A DNA stretch of 64,000 bases, from assembly GCA_015039365.1 (NCBI GenBank), contig WION01000262.1:1-64000 (forward strand), in the 5' to 3' direction. How positions within the stretch are numbered: the first letter of the stretch is position 1; each line of letters opens with the position of its first letter. The position numbers were made by a program, and so were the translations under genes. This DNA comes from Amanita rubescens (taxonomy: Eukaryota > Basidiomycota > Agaricomycetes > Agaricales > Amanitaceae). The notes beneath the pieces were generated by a model, which did no database searches, was not told where the DNA came from, and saw nothing but the letters and a program-made list of their open reading frames with translations. Below, in pieces: positions 11,610-22,346 of this stretch.

Positions 11610-12229
11610 TGAGCGGGTTGATGTGTTTGCTGTGATGTAAAGAAGCGAATAAGAAAGGTCGTGGCGTGGCGTGTCGCATGAGGCACCTCCGGGATCACGT
11701 CTCGATCAGCTCCGTGGCACGTGATGTGTAACGCTTACGTCCTCATCGGACTCGGAGACGCGTCGCGGAACCACGGAGTCCCTACGCCAATCCGTAACAG
11801 AGATAACTTCTTTATTTCTATTTGTACATTTGTTATATTCTGTTTTACATGATATTCGACTTATCTTGCGCAGATATGGAAACAAGTATGTGCGTCTCAA
11901 CGGCGGAAGGCAAAGCAGGCAGGGGTTGGTGGGATATGGACGATATAAAAAAGGAAAACAACTACAATGGTGGGTCCCTACCCTGGTGCATTTTTATATT
12001 TTTAGGCCCAGCCTCGCTTCAAGCAAGGTTATGAACGCGGCTAGAATGGAACAACGATGATAAAGCGCATCTAGCAGATTGGCGCGTGGCGAGCAACAGG
12101 TCAACGATGGACGAATGGGTAATCGTGTTGAACTTCTTCTCCCTTCTAGATCCGCCAACATCGGACCGGCTTCCAACCTCGTGGCAAATGGAATAGACAG
12201 AAGAGAAGGATTGAATCACCGCGTGACCC
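11610..12229. other. Intergenic between GATA gene and NAA30
   Basis: About 620 bp between the 3' end of the GATA-factor gene and the start of NAA30. The part near 11610-11760 probably holds the NAA30 promoter and a 'CACGTGATG' E-box-like site at about 11717. No coding pattern was recognised. Confidence 0.45.
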
Positions 12230-15003
12230 CTAGTATACCCGCATAGGGGAGTCATACGATTCGAAGCCAGCCGATCCTCCCGACCCAGTCGCAGTTGAGG
12301 AATTGGCTAGCGTGCCAGTCTGGTTGCCCTCGTCCGGGAGTGCCATGGGTGGGTGCAAGTAGGTAGAAAACAACGACTCCGTGTCGTCTGGCAACACCAT
12401 AGGCGGATGCAAATAGTCCATCGGGCTATCGTCCGTGGGAGGCAGCATCGGCGGATGGAAGAGCGCCGGAGAGCGGTCGGCATGGGGGAGCATAGGAGGG
12501 TGCCAAAACGTGTTACCAGAACCCCGCAGCCCAGGACCGTTGGAATTGAGACCATTGGTAGCCCCGTTGGTGTTAGCGTTGGGCGAGGCACTCGGACTGG
12601 TGTTCCCGCATGCGCCAGAAGAGGAAAAGCTGAATGGATAATCAACTGAAGATCGGGCCGAGTTTGACGTCACAGACGACGCTGCCGAGTAATTGTCAAA
12701 AGAGCTGTAAGAAGCCGCACTGGATGGCGGCTCAGACGCCGAGTCCGTGCTCATCCTCCTCCGCTTGGGGGACCTTGGACTCATGCTGAGATCCATTTCA
12801 GAGTTGTTGCTGCTCGTCGTACTGTCCATGTTGGAGAAAGGGAGAGGCTCAGAGGGAAGACTGTAGTGCTGCAAAAGATAATCTGGATGATATGGACCAG
12901 GGAAATGGAACTGGTAAGAAGAAGAGTAGAGATTGGATTGGTTGTTGTCGGGCCCCAGGGCGCCAAGAAGTTCGGATTGCGCAGAACGATACTCCATCTC
13001 CTCGTGATAGTCGTAAGAGAGTTGGGTGGTCGAGTCAGGTGCGAGGGTGGGAGAGGGGTCACGGACCGGAGAGGGACGACGACTGACGCCAGGACTAGCA
13101 GAGGGAGTCTCGGACGTGTTATTGCCGCGCCGTGCATCGTGCCTCGAACGTTTACGAATGACGTCCGACTTCATGGAAATGGGACGAGCAGAGCCATGCA
13201 ATTTGTAATACAAGCCACATCTGAGACGGAAATGAATAACAAATTGTGTAAAGCACGGTTTTACTCACGCATTGCAAACCGTCTTGCCTTCATCGTCCTT
13301 TCTCCATAAAGGGGTGGCCGTGGTGTGACAGTTGTAGCATTGCGCTGGTAATGCGCTTGAGACATTGACTATATGCGTCCCGTGTTGTGGCTTACCCATG
13401 ACATCAACGGTCTCTTGACGGGGCGCAGCTTGTGTCCGACCTTCGCCATGAGTATTGCGCATGCTTTTGGGCCTCGGACGCTTGTGCTTAGATAGGAGTT
13501 AGAGCGAGTGTATGTGGCTGAATATAGATTAAACTCACGAGCTTGCAATACAAGCCACATGCGTTGCAATTTAGTTCATCGTTTAGACCTCTTCTCCACA
13601 GGGGCGTATGAGTTGCGCCGCAGTTGGAACATTCAGCTTTAACACCTCCTGGAGCCGAGTTGCTAATATTGGATGTTCGAGAAGAATTTGTTGCGGTGGC
13701 ACCGGGCCCAGAGGAACGGCTAGAGGTAGGATTTGTGCTTTGGGTTCTTACTGTCAACGTGGGACGAGTGTTGTTGCCGGCGAGCGAATTGACCTTGGAC
13801 GGGACGACGGTATCTGGCAACATTTCCTTGACTCCATGAGAAAGGAGAGAAACAGGGCTTAATGCGCTATCCTTGTTCATGTCCGCGGAAACGCTATTTC
13901 GGTGACGGTGGGTCATGGATTCGAAAGTATTTTGGGGGGAGGTCGTGTTATTGGTCGTGGTAGTCATTCGGGCGGCAGCGGATGCCCGCCTGCGGGTTTT
14001 GCGGGGTTCGGGAACAGGGGCGGGAGGAGGGACAAAAGTAGCTGGTTGCATCACGACATCTTCCTGAGGCTGCTGTGGACGTGGGACATAAGTGGTGGGA
14101 GTGATTGCAAGATTGGACGAGAGGGAGAAATTGTTTGTATCTTCTAAAATTTCGTCAAGATGAAGCTCGATGGTGGGGCGGACAATGCTAAAGCCGTCGT
14201 TAGAGGCGGAGGGGTTGAGCCCTTCTCCGTAATTCATGCTATTCGTGACAGAGGGAGTGGGGTATAAGAGAGCAGAAGGGCCAAAGTCGCTGGAAAACAA
14301 GGGAGGGAATCTAAGCGAGGGAAGCGTGTCTTTATCATTGGCCTCGTTGGGATTGACATCATCAGAGGCAAGAGTAGCAGCGACGGCGCGAGCGATACCA
14401 TTAGCGCGAGTGCGTTTGGTGAATTCAGCCGAGGGTCTCAGGTCAGGCTTGTTGACGGGTTGGGTGGTAGGAGGGCTTGGTTGATCGACGCTAAAAGTGA
14501 ACTGCATACGTTTGATCGTTCCGGGCTGGGCGTTCTGACTCGCCTCCCGACTGCGTTCCTTTTCGGCTGCGCGCTGGCGAATAAGATCTGCGGAAGGAGT
14601 GGGCTTGTAGTCGGGTGCCTCTAACTCCTGGATGCTCCTGGGACGGGGAGGGTGAGGTCGACCGAGGAAGGGAACGCAGGAGACTCACCTGCCCTTCTCC
14701 TTGTCGAGCTTGTCGCACATGCACTTGGAGAGCTTCTTAAAGTCGCGCTTTGACTTTGCATTGTCGGTGTCTACCATGAGGTTCTGGAGATGCCAAAGCC
14801 TCCAACTAATATTTTCTAGACGCTGGCCTTGCTCAAGATAGCCGGCGACCTTTGTGCAGACCTTCCAAGTTTTAGTCAAAGCTTCTGAGTCATTGAGATT
14901 GCTGAATGCGACAAAAGACTTGTTTCCCTATATAATGTATGAGCGATGGTGGATATATGCGAAGACTAGATACCTTGAATTTGAGATTGAGGATATTGGG
15001 CAT
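12230..15003 (-). CDS. GATA transcription factor, AreA/Gaf1 type with two zinc fingers
   Basis: Nuclear DNA-binding regulator, probably of nitrogen or starvation response. The ATG at 15003 begins MPNILNLKFK and is followed, across a short intron, by TKTWKVCTKVAGYLEQGQRLENISWRLW when joined in parts: this is the conserved N-terminal segment of AreA/Gaf1-type factors. A long Ser/Thr/Pro-rich region follows. There are two C-x2-C-x17/18-C-x2-C fingers: CSNCGATHTPLWRR...CNACGLYCKL (about 13540-13660) and CYNCHTTATPLWRK...CNACGLYYKL (about 13205-13345). The linker between them has no cysteine cluster, which argues against the SreA/Urbs1 iron-regulator class. The C-terminal half has four HPPM(L/V/A)LP motifs. 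At least four introns; final stop at 12230. Target genes cannot be read from the sequence. Confidence 0.88.
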
Positions 15004-16832
15004 GGGGGAATGAAGAAGAGATGAAACTTTGAAAAAGGATGCATAAAAAGAAAAAAACGCGACAAGAGGCGCGCCGGTAGCCGAGAAGCGCACGTGGGAG
15101 ATGCCCTCAGCCCTCCTCATGTGACTTATCGATCTAGCACAGCCCGCCCCCTGTGGCGACAACCGACGTCACTGCCGCGATTAAAGCCCACCATTCTTTT
15201 GTCTAACATGAGGCTTAATGTGATGACCTAGAAGTATACATACATACAGAGCCCCTTTCATTATCTATCGCTTACCCTTATCTCACTCGACATGTCGACT
15301 GACGCGGACGAGCGCTCAATCCTTTGCTTAATTTGGCTCACCCAGCTCAAGTGCCTACATAACGTTATATACACATACCGTAACATATATCGGCTGTGTT
15401 GACATATCATATCATCCCAACCTTGGCAAAAATATATTGCCCTCAAGGTTCATATTTCTCACCATGAGCTTTATGCTTTTTTATCACGTCTGAAAGTCTA
15501 GGGGTATCCTTTTCCATAGTAACTCTTCATACCCAGACGCGAAACACACATGCACGAGGAAGGCGCCGCTTCACGGCAGTCAGTGGCTGCACCTCAATTG
15601 AAATAGAATGGGGATGATAGGTTGATCCCATCAACGGACTTTGCCGCCTTTAGAACCGTCGGTCACGATAGCACCCCCCCTGCGCAAAATTACTTTGCAG
15701 GAGGAACCGTAATCATATTAATAAGGGCGCCCTACCTTTCAATCATAAATCTGGGGACAGCGGTGTCGATCCTTAGACTGTTTACGAGACCCTTCAATGC
15801 CAGACAGCTTGCCTGTCGGATCTCACATGTCAAACGAGTCTATTCCACTCTGTTGCCGCACTACGCTGGCTATGCTCTCTGGATTCTGGAAACATACCGG
15901 TGTCCGCACACATCACGCCGTGTGTGGGGCTTCTGTCGTGTCAAGAACCCCTGACGGTCTCGACTCAATCAGAAGCAAACCGTCGCCCGTCGTCAACCCT
16001 CTGGCCGTTCTCCATTCTTCGCCTTGAGGCTAAGTACGATGACACCATACATTAGTGAGAGATTCCAGGCGGGGATGGAGTGGCCTGCGAATCTGGTATC
16101 TGAGCTTCTCTAGATAAGCAAGCCGCAATCAGAAACGTGCGTACGACTCTGGTATTAACTGTCACATGCCAATTTCAGAGCTTCTTCTAGTTCGCTCAGA
16201 AAGATCTAAAGGACTGCCAAATGATATCAGAACAACAAGTAATGGTCAGACGGTCTCAAGTGTGAGCTTCCCATATGACAAGGTTTGCGGCAAGTCTCAC
16301 GGGCGCAAATCGCGGTTGGACGCTCGCATCCGACATAAGCCTATTATATCCCTACATCATCAAATCATCATCACTTTTTTTTTGATTCTTGTCGTGACCA
16401 CTGCCATGGTCCCGACTTGCCTCTTTATGCTCTTGACCGTGAGTATCGAGACGCTCTATCTTTGGAAGGTATCGTATCGGGTGCAGTGGCCACCTATCGC
16501 GATAGTGACGCGCCAATCATGTTCAGCGTAGTGCCCCACACTTGTCATTCGTTTTCCAACGTACCCCGGCGGGTCGGAAAATTGTCGAACAAGGAGAGCT
16601 AGGATTGATGTAATTGTGGGAATGATGGGACTAGAAGAGTAGGAAAATCATCGGTGTAAGTACAGTCACTGAAGCTAATTGGCAGTGGCACAAGTTGAGG
16701 ACGTAGGGATGCTTAGGAGCGACGAAAATCTTTCCGTCACGCCTCCACGCCCGTCGCCGTCGTTATCTCGCTTCCACTATTCAAAGGTGCTTCATGCGTC
16801 CAAATGAAACGTTCATTTGCGAACTTCGTTGA

Positions 16833-16878
16833 CTTTTCTCCATTTATTCAATGAACAAAACGTGCTATCGGACTTCGG
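16833..16878 (+). repeat. Direct repeat, copy 1
   Basis: A 46-bp stretch beginning CTTTTCTCCATTTATTCAAT is repeated at 17210-17255 with about three mismatches. The repeats are 377 bp apart in the same orientation. No coding or transposon context was recognised. Confidence 0.7.
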
Positions 16879-17209
16879 TGGTCACCGGGACTGGCTAAGA
16901 TCAATTACAAATACTGCTAGTACATATCTACTTCGCATACCGTTGTGCGAAATTACCAAGTTGAGGACAAGGCGTAGATAGACCTCGAATTTGAAACTCC
17001 AAGTAACGGTATCATGGAGCGAAGTTTGAACGGCGCTTTAGTGAACGCTAAGAACAAGGAAAGTTCGTGCTGCGGCACTTCTTTCGATACCAAGAGCTAT
17101 GGGAAGGCATTACCTCACTTTCATTATGCCAAACGCGCTTCTGGATCTTGGCTCGACGCTGCTCCAAATCAAACGAAGCTGGGGTTTCATGTGTACTGTT
17201 CACAAGTAC

Positions 17210-17255
17210 CTTTTCTCCATTTATTCAATGAACGAAACGTGCCTTCGGACTTCGG
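17210..17255 (+). repeat. Direct repeat, copy 2
   Basis: Partner of the repeat at 16833-16878. Confidence 0.7.
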
Positions 17256-17370
17256 CGAAGCTAGGTCGCCTGAAGCCGAGAACACAGGGGTGGGCCGAAA
17301 TAGCCATCTTGGAATGATTCGAGAATGTTGGTGGACAATGTTTTCGTAATTGCGTGAAGTTGGTTACGAT

Positions 17371-18059
17371 ATCTCCATTTGTTCTTCTGGATTTTGACGA
17401 CGCGTCGCTTTTATTTCTGAAAGCTCGCAGAGCCGCAGTGAGCAGTTAAACCTGAAAAAAAAGCATGATTCGAGAACACGAAGGGAATTTGTAGAGTATG
17501 ATCCCCTATTCCCTGGTCGTGGCTTTTACTGTGGCGTTTCGACAATTTTCACGCTGGCACGTTAACGGACAGTTAACGCTTCCATCTGAAGGAAGAAAAA
17601 AAAACTCGTTTCCCGAGTCACTCACAGAATTGCTGCCGAAATTCCTGGCTGGGAGCGTCCAGAAGAAAAAGTTTTTTTCTTTCAAGTCATTGGACCAACA
17701 TTTCAAAGTCCGTGTATTAGCATTGTGCCGGTGCGTCCCTTTTTGATTTTTTGGACACGGCCGCAAAGTGATTGTTATGACTCGACTTGATATTGTTTGG
17801 TCTTGTTGATCCGTCGTTTACTCAGTCGCGTGGCACCGTCATAGTCGCGCGCCACTGGACAAGTCGTTCGTATTGTCGTTAGTTCAGACCTCGAGAATCG
17901 TCCACGTAAGTTGGATTTAGTTCAATGTGTAACACGTCTACATTGATGATAGGTTGAATTGGTAAAATCGAGTTAATACTTGACTTTCACCGGACATAGT
18001 GGCATTCCAACACGAGGTTATTGCGACCTCCAACCCCATCGATAATCAACTAATCCAGA
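17371..18059 (+). repeat. Extended 5' flank shared by FunK1-3 and FunK1-6
   Basis: Recognisable phrases recur in the same order upstream of FunK1-6 at about 48310-48980: GCTTCTGGATTTTGACG, GTTTCGA(C/T)AAT, AAACTCGTTTCCCGAGTCA, AAGTCATTGGACCAACATTT, GGACACGGCCGCAAA, TCGAGAATC(G/A)TCCACGTAAG. A shorter version lies at about 21400-21640 before FunK1-4. Each duplication therefore carried several hundred bases of upstream DNA. Confidence 0.65.
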
Positions 18060-18125
18060 TTCAAATTCCGCATTTTCTGAACGTATAAATTGTCTCATTA
18101 CAGGTCAGTCGTCTGCTCTATCGTC
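18060..18125 (+). promoter_or_regulatory. Conserved FunK1 promoter core (FunK1-3)
   Basis: The phrase TTCAAATTCCGCATT, then CTGAACGTATAAATTGTCT (TATA-like), lies about 40-65 bp before the chosen ATG. It is nearly the same as before FunK1-6 (about 48982-49015). Confidence 0.55.
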
Positions 18126-21100
18126 ATGGCTTACAGTCAATCTCACGTTACCCATTCGGACACTCCCATCTTGTTCCATATACACAGCAGGTCGGTCTTG
18201 CGAATGAAAGAGAAGGTTAAGGCCGTCCTCGATGCGGTAGCCGCCGAGCTTTCCGGACATGTGCGAATTTGCGATACCGACAACCTTCTGGAAACCCTTC
18301 TTCCCGTTCCAAGTGAAACGCTCGACGCCATCTTTGCCAGCGTCAAAAACACTGGAAATTATTCTGCGACGCAACAGCGTTGGAACGGCTTTCCAACCGC
18401 GAAGGACGCTAGAGAATCATTGTTCTATCAGCCCTTCCTAACTGCAGCTGAAGCGATTCGCGCCGCGGTTCCGGATGGGACGAAGAATTGTTTGGAAGGA
18501 CAATGGTACGACCGCCATGACAAATCACCGGAATCGAGCCAGGAGTCAGCGGACGCCCGACCGGATCTCCTTTTCGTGTCCAGGCCAATGGTAGTTAAGA
18601 AATTGGAGGAAGAGGTTCGCGTGCTAGAACAGGAAGCAAGGCAATCGGTCCCCCTACCATCAAGCCCAGAGCAGGAAAAATTGGTATGACATGCTACTCG
18701 TTTGACGCACAGATTACTAATCGAAATCTTAGGAGGGACAGCAGAGTATTTGGTGGCGACAGGTTCATATACCTGTCGAAATAAAGAAAGCCAATACCAA
18801 AGAATTGTTTGAGCAGGGTTTCGTTCAAACGTGCTGTTACATTCGTCTCGCCCTTCGGGAACAGCTGGACCGTCGCTTTTGCATTGCCCTCTTACTATGC
18901 GGCGATGCGCTCACGGTGTTTTTCAATGATAGGTCGGGCCTTTTTTTCACGCTAGACTCGATCAACATACACACGGATCCGCGGAAGTTTATCCAAGTCA
19001 TTGCCGCGCTTTCCATTTTGAAGCCTTGTCGGATCGGTTGGGATCCTCACATGAAAGTATATGACCCCGTAAGCCGTGAGGCTAAAGTCTCCTATCTTGT
19101 TGGTGACGAGGCAAGATTTTTCAAACCGAACTTGGCCAAAACTCATTGGGAAATCGATGTTCCGTCGAGGGTAGAAGGACAGCGCGAGACGGTCATCACT
19201 ATCGCTGCCATTTCCATCAGTCGTGCCGAGGTCATGTCCGGGCGAGCGACGTTAGTTTGGGAAGTCATACGAAAAGCACCGAATTTTGATATCAATGAGG
19301 TCAGACGACTACAAGCTGTTATCTTTTTATTCTCGCACTCATCTACGCTAGATCTTCGTGCTCAAGCGCTATTGGCGCCCGTATCAACAAGCCAAAAACG
19401 GTGAAGATGTACTGCCGAGCTTCATGCCGGAGGGCGAAAGATATCGTAAAGTTCCTTCATGGGAAGATCGTATCTTCTCCGACGAGGATATACAGGTCGC
19501 GGATAATGAAAATGACTCTACGCTGGAACATATCCGCCGCGGCCTGAAGACCGTACATTTCTCTCCTAAGCAAGGTTCGCGAAAACGATTCATGGAAGAC
19601 GACAATTGGGATCACCTAAAAGCGACACTGGATCCGAACGCAAAACGTTTTATTTATGCTGATGAGGTGACGCCGGTGTCTCGAGTCCACACGCAAATTA
19701 TGCACACATATACGGGTTGGCCTCTCCGACATTTCAAGGATCTAAATGAGCTTCTCCGAGTTATCCGTGACATTCTCTTGGGTAAGCGATTGAATAACTA
19801 AGGGCATGGATCTTCTAACGAGAGCTTTGTAAGAACATAAACATTTGTACTACAACGGTCTCGTACTCCATCGCGATATCAGCATTGAGAACATCATAAT
19901 TATGCCTCAAAACGATGAGACAGTAGGGCGGCTCATTGACTTGGATCATGCGAAAGTAGTCAGCTCATCGAAGACAAGGGCGACGCCGAATGTCGGCCCC
20001 GAGGAAGTCCAGGGCCTGAAGACAATGTGTCTAGCTGCAGGAAATTTCCCTCCAATTGATGATAAAGTCTTAGAGACGTGCATCGCATCCTTACCAGATA
20101 AGAACCGTTCCCTCGCGTTTAATTATTTTACGTCTGTTGTGGGAGTTCGGGTGGAACATTTTGGCCTAGACATTAGTCGTAAAATAAAGCTCACTGATAT
20201 GGGCTGGCATCATCAGGTAAGCTTCAAATCTACACAATTCTTATCTCAGTTATTGAGCGGTCGCTAGATCAAGGATTCGCCCGATTTTTCTACACATGAG
20301 GCCAGACCTGGCCGTCAAACGGTACGGTTTTATCCGCCAATGCGCTCGGCTTGTTTACAAGCCAAAATCTCCAGGGAACACTACCTTTCATCAGTGTTGA
20401 AGTATTAAATAAAGCTCCGATGTTCAGGCGTCCAAAAGGCTTCGATGAAAAATGGCGTCATGAAGCTATTAACGATGTCGAGTCCCTTTTTTGGGTCTTA
20501 ACATTCATTTGCTTGGTTCGCAAAGGGCCGGGGATAAATATGTTGCGCACGGAGCTGTTGGAAGACAACCCTGAAGACCAAAATTTACAAAATCTTCTCT
20601 ATAGCTATTTCGATTCAGACAACCGATCCGACATATCTCAGAACAAGAGACAGCTTTTTACCGAGTTTGACAATATGAACAAGGATATTCTAGCCAACTT
20701 CCATCCATATTTCGAGCCTCTTAAAAATATGATGGTCCAATGGCTGTGCATTATGATACTTGCTTACGAGCATCGCAAGTTCGAGTATTACACCATTCAC
20801 GACCAAATCATTCACATCGTCGATCAAACCATCGAAAATCTGTCCAACTCTCAACTTAACGAAGACCCTAAAACAAAGGTGGAGGCGAAGCGAAGGCAAG
20901 ATCTTCGCAAAGAACGCATGAAGTGGTTCAAAGGGAGGAGCGACGAAACGGCTTTTGACGCCTCCGGCGACCAGAAAGCAGCTTCGGCTTTGGAGTTCTC
21001 GCCTCAACGACCCATCCGTGTTTCTGTTGGCGAGTCAAGTCTTCAACTTCCTGCAGAACCCGGGTCTCCATCTCCGAATCCTAAAAGGCAAAAGTTAGAG

Positions 21101-21133
21101 AACATACAAGGCCTGGGGGACATGGTGATTTGA
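18126..21133 (+). CDS. FunK1-3: full-length fungal-type (FunK1) protein kinase
   Basis: Intact FunK1 gene with exons 18126-18683, 18733-19299, 19352-19781, 19834-20216, a 48-nt mini-exon 20274-20321, and 20375-21133. The start ATG at 18126 (MAYSQSHVTHSDTP) is conserved in FunK1-6; an in-frame upstream ATG at 18090 is less likely because it sits against the TATA-like core. The N-terminal region has ARPDLLFVSR, a charged helix (KKLEEEVRVLEQEA), then IHIPVEIKK, LREQLDRRFCIALLLC and NDRSG. The kinase part has KRYWRPYQQAK, RVHTQIMHTYTGWPLRHFKD, the catalytic loop VLHRDISIENII, DLDHAK, GTLPFISVEVL, and C-lobe EAINDVESLFWVLTF and HPYFEPLKNM. The tail is basic and ends GDMVI. The mini-exon encodes the activation-segment residues just before GTLPF. 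Function: predicted Ser/Thr-type kinase, substrate unknown. Confidence 0.87.
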
Positions 21134-21660
21134 GTTGCGACACTGTATTACGCTCGCATGTAACATTTCTTTACGAATCGAATCATAGTGTTTGAATTTT
21201 CTGCCTTGTGGTCAGCTCGTACTAGTCACATGTAAGCTGAAAGTCGAGCTTCTTATTCCTTTCTCCGACTGGATTTTACACCCAGTCGCATAGCAAGACT
21301 CGTCCTTTACGACTGATATTGCTACTTATCAGGCCCGAACGACCCAAAAATTGAGAGAATTTATAGGATATGATCCAGTATTGGATCCCCACGCAATAAA
21401 GCGAAATTTAAGGCTCGGAACCTGATAGCGTTTCGACAATTTTCACGTTGGCACGTTGACCGTGACGTCCGCGCTTCTATCTAAAGGGAGAAAAAAACTC
21501 GCTTCCAGAGTCACTCACTGAATTGCTGCCGAAACACCTTGTCATGAGGGTCCGCATAAAATCCGAGCCATTGTGCTGCCGGTGCGTCCCTTTTGACTTT
21601 TGGGACTGGGCCGCACAAGTTATTGTTATTGTATAATATCGTTTAGTACCCAGTTGGCCG
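21134..21660 (+). repeat. FunK1-3 3' flank and decayed 5' flank of FunK1-4
   Basis: The first part is the 3' flank of FunK1-3, shared with FunK1-5 and the fragment at 36.8 kb ('CGAATCATAGTGTTT' is conserved). From about 21400 come degenerate copies of the FunK1 5' flank (GTTTCGACAATTTTCACGTTGGCACG, here in pieces). FunK1-4 homology starts mid-gene at about 21661. Confidence 0.55.
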
Positions 21661-22346
21661 GCGGCCGGATCGCTTTTGCATTGTCCTTTTAAGATGCGGT
21701 ATTCTTCAACGATAGGTCGGGCCTCTTTTCCACGCTAAACTCAATCAACATACACACGGACCCGCGGAAGCTTATCCAAGTCATTGCCGCACTTTTCATT
21801 TTAGAGCCTTGTCAGATCTGTTGGATGCTCACATGAAAGTATATTACCCCGAAAGCGGTGAAGCTATAGTCTCACGCCCCGTTGGTGACGAGGCAGAATA
21901 TTTCAAACCGAACTTGGCCAAAACCCATTGGGAAATCGATGTCCCGTCGAGGGTGGAAGGAGAGCGCGAGAAGGTCATTACTCTCGCTGCCATTTCCATC
22001 AGTCGTGCCGAGGTCATGTCCGGGCGAGCGACGTTAGTTTTACGAAAAGCAACGCCCTTCAATACCAATGAGGTTACCAGCTGTTATCGTTCTTATACTC
22101 GTACTCATTTACGCCGATTCTTCGTGCTCAAGCGTTTTTCAAGGCGCCCATATCAACAGGCTAAAGATGTACCGCTGAGCTTCATGCCGGAGGGCGAAAG
22201 ATATCCTTCATGGGAAGATCGTATCTTCTCCGACGAGGATATACATGCCGTGGATAGTGAAAAGGACACTACGCTGGAACATTCCTTTCCCAAGGAAGGT
22301 TCGCGAAAACAGTTTTTGGAAGACGAACATAGAGATCACTTAAAAG
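21661..22346 (+). pseudogene. FunK1-4: truncated FunK1 fragment split by a transposon
   Basis: Begins inside the N-terminal region (CGGATCGCTTTTGCATTG, matching LDRRFCIALLLC) and runs through HMKVYYPESGEA, FFKPNLAKTHWEIDVPS and GRATLV into MPEGERY and SDEDIHAVDSEKD. It stops exactly where a 1.3-kb hAT-like element is inserted (22347). Several small deletions are visible relative to FunK1-3, for example the W-E-V-I codons after GRATLV and residues around KVPSWED. The acceptor AG of intron 2 (GCTAG in FunK1-3 and -6) is missing. No start, no C-lobe: not functional. Confidence 0.85.

Larger units (their letters stand above)
15004..17370. other. Large intergenic region, no gene recognised
   Basis: About 2.4 kb with only short unsupported open frames. 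The first 150 bp upstream of the GATA ATG probably contain its promoter. The one structured signal seen is a 46-bp direct repeat at 16833 and 17210. Confidence 0.45.

Noticed and set aside
12353..12649. + strand open frames opposite the GATA-factor gene
   Set aside because: Shadow frames of the low-complexity C-terminus of the GATA protein; basic and without domain character.
15622..16027. Open frames in the gene-free region
   Set aside because: No start context, splice pattern or recognisable protein character; composition matches surrounding non-coding DNA.
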